From assembly GCF_024713975.1 (NCBI RefSeq), contig NC_091111.1:6881001-6945000 (forward strand): DNA of 64,000 bases. The letters are read 5' to 3'. This DNA is from Paralichthys olivaceus. Lineage: Eukaryota; Chordata; Actinopteri; Pleuronectiformes; Paralichthyidae. The notes below the pieces were generated by a model. That model worked only from the letters and a program-made list of their open reading frames with translations, ran no database searches and was not told where the DNA came from. A program made the translations under genes and the position numbers. The first letter of the stretch is position 1; every line of letters starts with the position of its first letter. Positions 1 to 14,200 of this stretch are shown here, piece after piece.

Positions 1-1305
1 TAATGAATGTGCGGCTGTGTATACATCTGCTCCCTTTTCACACTGTCAGTCTTGTTATTGATTCCAGCTCTGACAGCAGATGAGTAAAAAGCACAAACTT
101 TGAATGGCGTATGGCGTCCGTTTGACCATTTTTCATAGACTTTCAGAACTGACTTTCCCTTATAGCCTGTTTCATACCTCATCAAACATTCCATCAATTT
201 TCTTTTTCATTTTACTCCACATGACAACTCTTTTATAATCAACTCTTATGAACTATGAAGCTAAATAAAAGGACAAATCAACGTCAAATTAAAATTGAAA
301 AGATTCAGTATTGAAATCCTTCCAGTACTTTCAACATAGGAGCAATACACAGACAATGTGCACCATGATACAAGTACGTTTTTCCAACATTTCTGTGCCT
401 TTTTCAGGAACAAGAGGAAGTGTGAGCTGAAAATGAAAGGCTTTTTAATTTCCTCCATCTGTCTTCACTGTCAAAGGGATTATAACATCACTTTACATTC
501 AAACCACTATGGACCTGCAGATAGCATTATGAATATCAGCGAAGAACGACCAAACCCTCTGTTAATCTCCTGAGACATTCAATCTCCTTATGTCTGAGTG
601 TGTCATCTTATAAACCACGATCACAAGTATCTCTAAGTGACTTCGCTATGAAATATGTACATATTTTAATACACTACTGACATGATGCTGATGCCACTCT
701 GCATGAATATATCAGTTGTTGCAGTTGATATTAATTTGAGGCCATTACTCATGCTGAGAGCAGGAACCTAAAATTAAAGGAAGCTGGCAGGAATCTGTTA
801 TTCATACCAAAATAAACAAGATACATTGGGTTTATATACAGTTGATGAGCAGCACTCTGGATGTGATTATTTATCTCTAATCAGCATTAATAATTATCAT
901 TACACCTGACATGAAAACAAGCAGATAATGCCATTGTCGTCATCTCCCTCACTGTCGCCATCCTCTCCAGGTGATACTTACATCAATCATCAACCTCTCC
1001 ACATAAAACAGGAAGCAGCCAACACATCCTGGTTTTGCGATACGGCAAAAGCACCTGTTTTTTTTATATAGTTATTTATATTGCTGCCATACCACATTTG
1101 TTTTACTGTATGTTTAATGTGTTCTCTTAGACTTAAGTTCGGCAGTCTGTAATAATCAGTTTAAGCACACTATATCGCGTAATGCGACAATAACACCAGT
1201 CCATCCAGGGTCCACAGGAACCAACGGCAACGTACTGTGTGAGCACATAAATCAGGAGCTTTGAGTCCATCTCAGACGATTTATTCATACAGTGCGAGGT
1301 GGAAT

Positions 1306-1442
1306 TTAAAGGGATATTTCACCCAATAATGAAAAAGTGGTGGTTGAACTGTTTTGCGGACTCAAACACTTGGCCCATCCATCGACATAGTGGTGAGTAG
1401 ATAATGTGTGAAATTTCATTTTTGGGTGAACTATCCCTTTAA
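1306..1442. mobile_element. Short inverted-repeat transposon (MITE family 1), copy 1
   Basis: Begins TTAAAGGGATATTTCACCCA and ends with the imperfect reverse complement TGGGTGAACTATCCCTTTAA, 137 nt in all. The interior (GGACTCAAACACTTGGCCCA, CATAGTGGTGAGTAGATAAT) recurs at 21155-21233, 23299-23417 and 40464-40757. The length, terminal inverted repeats and lack of coding capacity fit a non-autonomous DNA transposon of a kind common in teleosts. Confidence 0.75.
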
Positions 1443-2560
1443 CAGCATTTCTAAAGTCACACAGTGTCTTCACAGCTTAAGATTGTTTTCTTTGGGATCT
1501 TCAAAAAACATGAGCCCCATATAATTGCAATAATATTGCTGTTTCACCAATTTGTAAAACATGTAATATTCAGAAGAGGAAAGAAAACTGAAAAATCCAA
1601 CATTCCCTTCTTTCTACCTCCATTAGCAAACCCTGATATTATACGTCATGCTATGATTGCTTTTAAGATAATTACAGAATCAGCACTGCATGAGGTCCAC
1701 ATGAAATTTCCACTAAAGAGAAGCTTCAGAAGTTCTTGGAAAAGGAGCCTTGAACAAAGTACTTGAACTAAAATGAATCATTTATGGTTTATTTCACACA
1801 TACATCATAACCAAGATCTGTATTGCATGGCTTTGACCCTTAGGTAAAGAATTAACATAACTTATCTGAAACTGCTTGTTAGGTGAGTGATTAGGTTTTT
1901 GTTTAATTTCAAAACAGTGCAGACCTGCATGCCACCTTCAAGCTGAAATGCGACATAGGAAAACACAGGACAATATGATGTTAGTAATTGATAATAGCAG
2001 CTACATCCTGATCTCTGACGTTTTCACTGGCTTTTTCACACTTAAAAAGGTGCAAAGATCACTCGAGCAAATGTGGAGAGGGTGCAAGGTAAAAACACGC
2101 TGCAGGCTACATTAAGCAGGGTCACGGATTCAGTCATCCCTGGAGACATTGCAAAATAACTTCCTCCAAGCATGAAGGGAATTTTCTTTAGTTGTTCACC
2201 ATGTCCGCTCCGCAGAGCCATGGCAGTAAGTTCAGTCCAACACTACAAAGTGTACACCTCTGCTAAGGCCTAACAGTCCCCTTATATTAACCATAGCTAT
2301 CATTTTCTTAAACATTCCTGAATTTTTCATCAGGTTTTGGGAAAATGCTCTTAGTTGTTTTTTATATTATCTTGATTACACACAACCAACAAACAGACAA
2401 AAATACAACATTCTTGGCAGAGGTCAAAAAGGCACATTAAGCCATATTGTGCACGGCCTGAACAGGAAAATACAGTAAATATATATATATATTAATATAT
2501 GTAGCACCAAAACCCCTCTTCCCAATTCAGAAAAACTGTAAATTAAAAGTGAGGGATTAC

Positions 2561-2927
2561 TTAAAGGTACAGTGTGTAGTATTTTGTGATTTCTAGTGTT
2601 GAAATTGCATGTTGCAGCTGAACACCCCTCACCTCACCCTCTCCTTCCAAACATGAAAAAGAACCTGTGGTAGACTTCAGTTGTCCTAAAAAAGGTGTTT
2701 AGTTTGTCCAGTCGGGATTAATGTAAAAAACATGGCGGCTTCTGTAGAGAGGACCCCGTAGATGTAAATATCAAGTATTTAAATATAAAGGGTCTTTTCT
2801 GGGGTAAAGAAAATTACAATTCATACAATTTAGATGAAATTAACTATTGAAAACATCATGTGGATTAATTTACATTAAATTTCTGCCAATTACATTTTAC
2901 ACTAAATCTTACACACTGGACCTTTAA
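2561..2927. mobile_element. MITE family 2, copy 1
   Basis: Starts TTAAAGGTACAGTGTGTAG and ends CTTACACACTGGACCTTTAA, which are near-perfect inverted repeats. Its interior (GCATGTTGCAGCTGAA, CCTTCCAAACATGAAA, GAACCTGTGGTAG) recurs at 13902-14221 in the same orientation. It is non-coding and about 367 nt. Confidence 0.75.
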
Positions 2928-3567
2928 GGACACAGCTCACTCCATCATTGACCATATTTGTTTCACTCTTCTTGCCAATAAAAAAACAACAGCGTGGATG
3001 TTCTGTTCACATTATAATCATTGACAGACACAGTGACCTGGTTAGCCTCATAAATCCTCCTGACTAAAATATTAATCCCATTCTATTTAACCTTCAATTC
3101 AATCTTCAATCTAAAGCATCATTCAACATGAAGCCTACGTCCATTCGCTATTTTTCATAATTAACCTACACAAATGTTGTGAAGAGCAGAGCTGATTTTA
3201 ATTCTTAGTAACTCACAGTCTAACAAGCCTATTGTGTAATTATAGAATTTTGAGTGTGTGTGCATGTGTGTGTGTGTTAGTGTTTTTAAAGGGAAGCGCG
3301 ACATGTATTGTTAAGTGATGTTAGTAATTATAATCTGCATTAGCAGTGTGTGTGTGTGTGAGGGTGTGTGTCTGGGTTTGCAGTTGGTATACAGCAGGAT
3401 GAAGGGACTTCTGTCGCTCATTTAACACCGTGCACTGTACAGAAAAATGTGTCAGTTGTCAGACAGAGACTGGACGCAACACACTCAGGCTTCTAGAATT
3501 TAATTCAGGTAGATTAGAGACTTTAATTTGTGTCTGTGTGGTTTTTTTTACCACTGACTGGACAAAC

Positions 3568-6500
3568 ATGGATGAAAAATACACGTCCAAACTGTCACCT
3601 ACTGTTGATTTCTGGGCGGGGATGTATCTGGTCATAATTGGTAAGTACGCTGCTTATTTGTTTCATTATCAATTTGTGTTGATTGTAGCGGGAAAAGTGA
3701 GACAGGCAGGAACCTGTTAGTGACTAATGAGAAATATGCACTTAAATAAGCCTCTGACAGAGAGTATTGGTTTGCTTGCGTTCGTCACTGGATGTAAAAT
3801 ATAAAATCAGGACGCATGATATCAGTTCACTTTAACCTGCCTGTTGCGATCTTATGATGTGCATGTCTATCTTTTTATTTGCATAATCTTTTGTTTCTAT
3901 AACTCCGAAACTGAAAAGAAACTCAGTGGTATAAAGTCTCCACAACAAACACATTACATATCATTCAATCATCACATCAAACAGTATCCTATTTTATTAC
4001 ATTTTCTAAATGTTCTGTATTTCATTGAGCGTTTCTCTAGTCTCAGTGTCCACTCAATGCTTTCATAGTAGTTTTGGCATTCCGCAATTCACACACACAT
4101 TCCTGCAGAGCATTTCTGTTCAGCACTTTCTCTATGGCACATCAATCACACACTAGCCTTACATTCCACAAGGACAATTTGGCGTTCAGTAGCCCAAGAA
4201 CTCTAACGGACCCGTAATGGGGGAGACTGAGATTGAATCACCAACCTGCTCTACCTCCTACCAGGCCATTGTTTTTGTCTCAAGTTAACAGTATTCTAAA
4301 TGAAATTGTGACTTTGAGCTGAATGAAGATCGTATTAATTAAAAGATTAAATGAGTTGTTGAATCATGACACTCAGGAAGGTGACCAGAAACCTGGATGC
4401 TGTCATGATCGTGTGTGTGTGTGTGCGTGTGTGGTTGCGTGTGTTTTATTGACCTCAAATGGATGGTCCATCACCTCAGCTCCTCTGCTGCCGGAGTCGT
4501 TTTGTTTTCCCTGAACGGCTCATGACTACATGTCTGCACTCCAGTCGACTTGGTTTTGTCACGGATGAAACCACATTAAATGATGTGGCAGTGACAGCAT
4601 CAGTCCACTGCTGGCTGGCTGATCTGGAGTGAAAGGTAAAAGAAGGATCAACAGCTGGATACATCCAAAAATACCCATGCAGGTTAGACACATGAGCCAA
4701 AGATGCTTAAATGTGCATAAATCAATATTTTGATATTTACATTGAATCAAGTAACTCAAATTATAATGTATGTGTAATACAGAAAATAGCATCAGGGACT
4801 TTTGATCTTCTTTCAGCACTTTGGTTTGGTTTTACTGCCTTTACGCAATACACTCATATTCTTATAACTGGAATATGAAAATAATATCATGAGGAATAAC
4901 CAGGTGTAAACAGGTGCTGGTCTACAATCTGCATTACCAGCGACATGGCCATTCACTTTATTTTTACATTATACTTTAATTGCCTTCACAGCAGGGAGGA
5001 AGTAAGAGGAAGTTTGTCCGATACTTCAAGCTCACTCACAAGTACAATTATGCACAGTTGACAACTACATGAAAAGCTTATATCCTTCAACCATATTTCA
5101 AACACTGCACTTCTAGCTGTGAAGGAAATTTACTGTTCCATTTTCTTTCCTTAGAGAAAAAAATGATTACTTGCACATGTGTTCCTCGTGAATTTTAATG
5201 TAGATGTATTTCATGTAGAGCAGCAGAGGAAAATTCAGCCCGCACAGGTATGAAAGGAGAAGTTTAGGTTTACAGGGTTTAGAGAACTGGTGCTTTTTCT
5301 TTTTTTCTTCGGGCAGTGGCAGAGAGGGAAAGGTACATCACGTAAATCGCACACAATGAAAACAGTTATGCTAAAAGGACATCCACACTGTAATATTATG
5401 TGACAAAGTATTAGCCGGACTAAATTGTTTGGTTTTTTTTCATTCTGAGATGTGATAAACACATTTCCAATATATTAAACAAAATAATGCAATAAAAAAA
5501 TAGTAAAAACTAAAATAAAAACAAATAGTTTGCAATCAAACATGCTAAAATTAATAAATAAAAACTCATATTTCCATTTTAACGCCTGATATAACAATAA
5601 CACATACAATAACTTTAAAAACATCACACAAATGTGAGTAAAACCTGGATTGCAATGTTTTAGAAAATACATAGACTATTAATCATTATTATTAATATGC
5701 ATTAATATGGCATTTTGTACTTTTTACATGACTATTATTAGATGCCAATAATAGAGTTGGCTAAATGGTAGATACATGAACATTTATTATACAAACTAAT
5801 ACAGTTAAAACAGTATCACAACATATAACCCACACATGTATAGACTCACACTTCAGTACCACAACATGCCAGAAACAAACTACACAACAATAACTAGCTA
5901 CAAAGTATTTTAGCTTTCATTCACCACTAGCCTGTTACCTCGTGGTTAGTACACATAGCATTTTAAAGCTAGCTGTGAAACCTGATAACTTGACAACACA
6001 CAAACACACAAAGTGCGTCACTGAACAACTCTGGAATTAATCTGATTGATTCATAAAATGAACTCGTACCTGAACACAGAGGGATTCATTGACTTTCATG
6101 ACGCCAACATTTCTCTGTTTGTAGCAGCTGACGCAGCTGGAGGTAATAATCTCCCCCTACTGGAGGCATCTGGTAACGACTCTCACTGTTACACTGACGG
6201 ACCTATACACCAGCTGCAAATCACTATTTTGAATAGAAATCCACATTGGGGGAAGAAATAAAAAAGATACATCTGTAAAATTTTAAAAAGATAATAATTT
6301 GAAGGATTTAAATAATATAAACAAAATAGAAATGTGAAATGAAATGAAATAATGATTTGGCCTAAGATTGTGTGTAATAGTTTAGTTACAGGACCTTGAA
6401 AAAATTGAAATGGATGGGACCTTCCTTCAGGCAGCTGGTTCCAGTGCTTTGCTGTGTTCTCCATATTGACATGTTACCCTGGCTAACACTAGCTGACCAC

Positions 6501-8156
6501 TCACCTCACAATCTCAGCTGGTCAGACAAATCCCTCATGATATGCTGGATATGGTCTACATGCTTGTCATTTGGATGTGTTTCTACGGGTTTGTAGTGAT
6601 CTGATTTTGTCCAAGTAGTGTGCAAAACAAAAAGGGCATTTTTTATCTGATTAACTCATCTGCCTGTAAACCATGCACACTTTTAAACTGGATGTTATAT
6701 ACACTATTTCATGTTTTGTAAATCCCCAAAGCAGATGGAGTGCAGCAGGGAAGTGTGAGAGTGTCATCAGTCCAGGTGGCAGCTGCAGGGCTGATAAAAG
6801 AACACTCCATCAACTCAGAAGATGCAGCCAGATTAAAAAATATATATATATAGGGCTGCAGGGATGTGAATAGAAATATAAGCTCATGTCTGACATCACA
6901 TCAAATTCAATTCGAAGGGCTGTCACTTTTTTTCTTATCTTTATGTGTAAGGGTGCATGCACTGTAATGAATGTGTCACTGCTCTTTCCTACAGTGCAAC
7001 AGATGTCGCCGTGACAATTTCTTTCACATCAGCTGCGATAACAAAAGAAAGGGGCTGAATGTTAAAATATCAACATGCACAACAAACAGATTCCTCATGT
7101 TCAGCCATCACTGTCAAAATCTGCGGCTCAAAGCAATTATTTATGTCATCATACTCCTGCTGATTGACATATGTGCACTGACGTCATATTCTGTTATTGT
7201 GGAGGTGATGACATGTGTCATGGTTCCTCCATGAGGACGAACGTCTCATGCTTTTTCACAGATTAAAGGAACTATTCAAAATTGAACACATGGCACTCAT
7301 GTTCAGCTTATGTCAGAGAGAGGTATTATGGGTTGAACCCAGAAGACACTGACCAATCTCGCTAATGGACAACACAACCGCAGTAATTTTGTATTTAATG
7401 CTCCCATATTGTTCCTATTTTTGGAGTCCAATGCACTGTTAGCACTCTGCTGCACAGAAATGAAAGAAATCAATTTCCGGACTTGTAATCTATTACCCCG
7501 GCCGAGCACCCATTAAAAACCCAGTAATCTCATTCGATTTTTTCCATGGCTTCATATTTTTTAATTTCAACATGATTACAATGTTTGTCTGTGTATGTAA
7601 GTGTGGATTATACATAACACAAAATTATACATTATTATACATGTGTCTCTTGTCGTATGGGGAAACAGTGAACAGCAGAACATTCATAATCACTGGTGCT
7701 GCCAGTCTTGATCTCTCACCAGCAGTCAGCCTCTACACACCACTCAGAGCTCGACAGTGTTTGGAGTTAACCGAGCGTGGTGTGACAGTGAAGGGAGGAG
7801 GAGAGGTCGGCAGAATAGCAAAAGATGTTACACAAGCCTTGAAATAGCGGCTCTGTGTGACAGTGCTGTGAAGAATATACAATATAATAAATCTCAAGGA
7901 AAACCGAGGTTGTTTGTCTGTCGACTATACGTGTAACATTTGACAACAGAAGGAATTAAATCGTAAATAAAGTCGGGTGAGACATGTGAGACATCCGGTC
8001 GGGTTTTATTGTTTTTCACTGTGCATGTTTGAATTGTGACTGGTCTCTGCAGCACAGACCTGCGGCTGTTTGCCTGTCATAGGTAAACTCTTCACCCAAG
8101 TTTAAAGCCCAGACTCTGGAATGTTCTCAAAGAAAGGTCATTTCAACCCGATGTAT

Positions 8157-8205
<49 letters not shown>

Positions 8206-11200
8206 AAGGAAACTAAGACTCATGTCACATTAGTAAAGTTTAAAGACTATTCAAATTATACCACTCTTGCTTCAAATCAAATAAAAAACAATTAAGTAAA
8301 AACAGGTTAAAACAAGAAAAATTGAGGTGACATGTTTCTTGTATTGAAGTATTCGTGGATGCCGTTAAAGTCATCAGTGATGTTGCCTGGTTCTCTGTCA
8401 TAATTTTATGAGAGACGATGAGTCTCCGTCTCTTCTCTCTTTCGTCTCGATACGTCTTTCACACCGTGTTACATCTGTTGTGTGTGGTCTGCACTGATAG
8501 ATATACTAAAAGGAATAGTCTTTTCTGTGTTATGGTCCTATAAGTTGAAAATGTAAGATGTCAAAAGTATAGATATTTGCGTTGAAATGCTGGAATTAAA
8601 AGTAAAACATCAGATAAACAATTACACAAGTAAAAATGTATTTAAGAACAATAACAACGTATTTGTGTTTTTTAACCTCCCACATCTGTCTGTCAGTCAC
8701 TTGCTCCAAACGCTAACAACCAATCAGTGTCATAATCCAATCTCGTACGATAAAGAAGGAAACAACAATGTAGAGTGAAAACTGACCCCAAACTAACACC
8801 TTCAAATCGCTATTGAAGGTGTCTCGTTCGACAGCATTACAGAAGCACATTCGCTTCATGTAATTATTGCTAATGAATCTCTCGTTCCACGTGATGGCTG
8901 ACTAGGGGAGCAAAACCGCTGAGACGAAAGACCAGACGAGATCACACAATTACAGGAAGCAGATGTGGTGCAATTAATGCTAATGATGCTGTTGGCATTC
9001 AGAGCTGATATAAATGCTGTTGTCAGGAATTACATGGAATTAGATGTTGATTGGTGAGAAGGTGAGAAGTGATCGCTGGCTTTCTACAAACGTTTCTGTT
9101 GGCGATAGAGCCAACTGGGAAATATTGAATAACAATGATTTTTATTTTATATCTTTGCAGCCGTCCTGTCCGTCTTGGGGAACACCGCCATCCTGGTCAG
9201 CGCGGGCCGTCGCCTCACTCTGCTCAAAGCTCCTGAGCTGCTGACGGTGAACTTAGCCATCACGGACATTGGCATGGCCCTCAGCATGTATCCTCTGTCC
9301 ATCGCATCTGCATTTAACCACGCCTGGATCGGTGGCGACGCGTCCTGCCTCTACTACGGCCTGATGGGCATGATCTTCAGTATAACCAGCATCATGACAC
9401 TGGCAGCGTTGGGGATGGTCAGGTACCTGGTAACAGGAAGTCCACCCAAGACAGGTAGCGCAATCTCAGACGGGCTCTCGGGGGTGGGGGGTGGGGGCAG
9501 TTAATTACCCTTTGGCATTCTTACATCAAAAATATAAGGAAGCAGTCAATTCTTTTAAAGGTCACAGGGATTTACCTCTTATGGAAACCTGGAGATCAAC
9601 TGGTGAATTAAGCCTTTTCATTTGTGATCCTTAAGATCATTGGGACCCTGAGGGTTTTGTTTCTGTCAGGCAGTAATTTACATTCACACTTGTGCTAATT
9701 TGTCTTTGTACACCAAGAATGCAATATATTTAATGTTCGGACCTGAAGAAAACAATCTTTTTGTCAAATTGAATATCCTTTCTCACCACAGACAGTACTG
9801 CATAGACACAAAACATTTAACTGAGGAGAATCAGTAAAGAAAAACGTATCATAAATGTGTTATTCTTAGAAATTTTATAAACCTCAATCTCGGTACAGGG
9901 TTCATTATGCAGCATCATGGTTGCACAACCTCACACTTCACATCTCAGTGTTGTGTATCTCAGCTGTGGTATAACTGAAGATCCAGTCCCCGTGTTTGTG
10001 TGAGGATTAGCCCCTCCACCATCATCACTGCTGCACAGATTCTTCTAGGATTCAGTTCTCTGATAAGTGTCTTACTGAATTATAATGCTTCTGATTCCAC
10101 TTACACTTGCAGACTCCTCGTTTACGTGCGGTGGCATTGGAAGAGGTGATGAACACAACTGATACCTGCTGGAGTAGCTGTTTATGCTTTATGAGAGTTA
10201 TAAAGATAGATATAAGATAAGATGAAAAAGTGTGTACTAACTAATCTAATCTAAACTACCTAAGAAAATAATAATCAACCAGGAAAAGTAATATTAAGTA
10301 AAAAACTCAACTTAAACACAAGGAACTACAAAATGAAAATAAGTATGAGGTAAAGAAAAAATAAACAGTGATATTGAAATTGCACAGATAGAAAATGATA
10401 GTTGAAAAGTGAGATATATTTAAGGTGTGTGTGGCCTAGAGGGAGCAGTGCCGGTTGTTCTGTCTCTGCACAGGTATCAAGTTCCAGAGGCGGACTGTGT
10501 GCATTGTGATCAGTGGGATCTGGCTGTACGCCGGCCTGTGGGCCTTGTTACCTCTGCTCGGCTGGGGAAGCTACGGCCCGGAGCCGTTTGGACTCTCCTG
10601 CTCCATCGACTGGACCGGTTACGGGGAGTCCCTAAACCACTCCACCTTTATCATGACTCTGTCGGTACTCTGCACATTCCTCCCCTGTCTGGTCATCGTC
10701 TTCACCTATTTCGGTATCGCCTGGAAGCTGCACAGAGCCTACCGATCCATCCAGAGCAATGATTTTCAATATGGAAACATTGAGAAGAAAATCACCCTGG
10801 TAAGTATCAGATGATCCGTTTCAGTTTTCTGTAACTGACTGGAATAATTTCATTGGACAAGAAAACCTTATTTGTGAAATGTAAAAGCAGAATAAAGCAG
10901 CAGAAAATACAGAGCTTTATTCAAATCATGAACACAACAAATAAACAAAACGCAGCGTTGCCTAGAGCATCTCTCTGTGAGTGTTCTGCAGAACAATCCT
11001 TCATTCTCACTGAATGAAAAAGCTAAAAAATAATAGTTACAGTTATAATCAGCCTCTGCAAACTGTCACTGTAAAATGGGATCCCTGATTTGAGAAAGAA
11101 ACAGCAGAAAGGTGATGCACAAGTGAACATAGAACATAGCTGGAGGCCGAAGCTTTTAGTGCTATGGTAGAAATCAGCAGGAATCCAATCAGCAGCTCCC

Positions 11201-14200
11201 TCTTCTCTGCTGCAGCTGCTGATTTGGCTTCATCATGTGACTTTTTGTTTTTACGCTGTTATTGTTTCTACTTTAAGTGTAGCTCCTGTAAGTTTTTGAA
11301 AAAGGGCTTTTTTGGGCCTGTGATATGTTCCCTGCATGTCACACAATAGCAGGTGGTAATATCTCCTATAACAGTATAACATGGTTTTTATGTTTTCATT
11401 TGCCAAATAATAGAATCGTTGTTATTTTATTTTTAAGATTCCAAATGAACAACAGAGTTTGACCCTGATCAGAAAATGTTCTTCGCTAATGGAAGACCAG
11501 TGTGGCAGTTTGGCTCATTCATGTATCTTGTAGTTTTTGGACTACAACAGAGGATGAGTCACACATGCTGCTGCACACACAGTACAGTACAGGACTTCAC
11601 CTGGAGCACCTACTCACTGACACTGCTACTGAAAGTGGATTAGTATGATCCATGTTTGAGCACAACTCCACCTGTGAGTGTGAGATGAAAGGTGGAGTGT
11701 GATCATAAGTATGATGATAAGTGTGTCTGTGTAAAAAAAAAGACTCAAATTCTTCTTTGAAGCTATGACTATTTCTTTATTTAACATTTCTTTATTAAAA
11801 CTGATGCAGTAGGTTGCGGTTGTCTAAATGCGATGCTGAAACCATCTGGATATGATGTGGAAGACTGAAGCTGCCAAGATACAAAATCAAATTGATCAAT
11901 ACAAAGTCCATTTTTAAAGTGTAATTCCTTTTGATTATAAATCAATAGTGTGTAACACAATATAATAGTTTGGTCAGGCTGCAGGTAAATGTTGCCGCTG
12001 GGAACTCGACGTGCTCCACGGAGCAGACAAGGTCAGAGGATCATCATTATCATCAGATTTAATAGATAGGTTCTTATGAACACAACAGATTTGATTGTGT
12101 AGCGGCAAATGCCCTGAGGATACAAATGAAAAGCATGACTGTACCTGTGCCACTGATTTTAACTTTGAGCATTTAGGTTCCATTGAATTACAGATCCATC
12201 AGAGCTGAATTAAAATGCTCCACAGATCAGAGATGTGGATTATGAAGTGCTTTTTTTATTGGGATATATCACTTAAGGAACCACTCAAGAAAACAAAATG
12301 AAAGCTTTTCTGTTTCGCTCTATTGCTCTTTCCTCTCACACCACTCAAGGAAACTTGAATCTACTAGAGTTCTGCTCCGATCTTACCAAGACTGTTCTAC
12401 AGCTACTACGTGCCACCTCATGTTACACCTGCTACATGTGATTAATATAAGCGATAAAGCACAAGAAACCAAAGTGGTAAATAAGCAATTATGATTGCTA
12501 GCTGAGACTCGACCAGCGCACAGCTCAGCGAGGGAAGCTGGAAGCAAAACAAAGAAAAGAAAACTAGTCAGCCCCAAGGGCAATCCCCATCTTTTTTTTT
12601 GCCCACTACCGGCTCAATTGCCAAACTATTCCATCCATGCTGACTACCAGCTGCTTTCCACCCAGTTCCACCTGCCACAGTTATATAAGCTCCTCCAATC
12701 GCCTCTCTGGCTCCAAATTACGTCTTATTAGCAAGATGGCAGTGGTGCTTTCCCAGATATTTTGGCTTAATTTCTGTATAGAGGGAGGGAGTGGAGACGT
12801 GTTGTCCATTTTCATATACAATCTATAGAAGAAGGTGAATAACCATTTCAAAATCTCTATAGAGTTTCAGGATTTTTATAGTTAGTCAAGTGTATGACTG
12901 CAATAGCAGAGAACAATGAATGAAGGTTTTTGTCGATGGAAAAGTTGTTTTCGCACTCCTCCTGACAGGTGGACGCACTAGAGGGTCATAGATGGTTTAT
13001 CACCTGCCAAGTATATTTTTGAAAGTATATACCCTTTTCCAACAGATTCCAACAAAGCCTCCTCAGATGGTTCTGTGTATCAAACCATCTGGTCATGTTT
13101 GAAACTAATCATTTGATCTCTTTCATATTCCTAGATGTGAAGATGAGGATACTGATGACGTGGAATATTCAAAGGAGGGACTTGTCAGGCTTTGTAAAGT
13201 GTAATGATGAACAGGGAAAGAGACTGTCTATCTGAGCATAGCTACTATTTCTAAATTATATGACAGACTGTCAAATCCTACCTGTCCAAACAAATAGACC
13301 CACGCTCAGTTCTTCTCACTTGTAATTCATATTTACATTACCGGCTTGGTCTTACCAATGTAGCCATGGTAACACAATGGTAACTGGCCTTTTAGTCTTC
13401 ACAACAATGCAAAATCACATGACACACACGCTCATACAGCGCTTTTATACAATGCACGTATCAAGACATCCCAACACAGTGATTTCAAAAGACAAATGAA
13501 ACGTGCTGTAGTTAGGTGGTTACACAGACTTGGGAAAAATCTACATGTTTCTTTTTTCTCATTCAGGTGTTTCATGTATTGTTTACAGTTGCCTACTCAC
13601 ACCCATCACTATTTAATTTATGAATACCCAAAAACCTTAATTTAAGTAACTTTTGTCTAAGATTAGGTTTCTGCTTTGTTGCTTCCACACGCTACAACAT
13701 TTGATTTGCATCAAAATTAAATGAAAAAACATTAGGCTAGCAGCCAGTTAGCTCATCGTAGCATAAAGACTGTGAATAAGGGAAGAGATTTCTTGACTAT
13801 GTCCGGTTCACGCTTTGATTTTTGTTCAGATTCAAAAGAGAACACTGCGTACTTCAATGTGTTTTTTGAGCTATTATATTGATGCTGTTTGATGAACTAC
13901 ATTAAAGGTTCAGGTGTAGAATTGAATGACATCTAATAGTGAAGTTGCATGTTGCAGCTGAATCCCCTTCACCTCTCCCTCCCCTTCCAAACATGAAAGA
14001 GAACCTGTGGTAGCCTTCAGTTGTCATGGCAGCCTCCGTAGCGAGGTGCCGCCCCCGAAGTAAAGGATACAAATATAAAGGGCCCATTCTATGGTATACA
14101 GAAATCAACAATTTGTACAATTTAGATAAAGCGCACGAGTGAAAACATCAATAGGATTATTTGTTATATAATTTCTGCCGATAGATCCCTTTCACCTAAA

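Larger units (their letters stand above)
1..3567. other. Left-edge intergenic region upstream of opsin A
   Basis: No coding exon recognised. It is AT-rich and holds two inverted-repeat transposon copies (1306-1442 and 2561-2927), a short TA run near 2478-2493 and GT-rich microsatellites near 3250-3285 and 3340-3372. The opsin A promoter should lie in the last few hundred bases, but I see no convincing TATA or start site. Confidence 0.6.

Noticed and set aside
3430..3567. In-frame ATG 46 codons before the opsin A start
   Set aside because: The extra Cys-rich segment has no counterpart in opsin B, which has a stop upstream, or in OPN5; it is probably 5'UTR.
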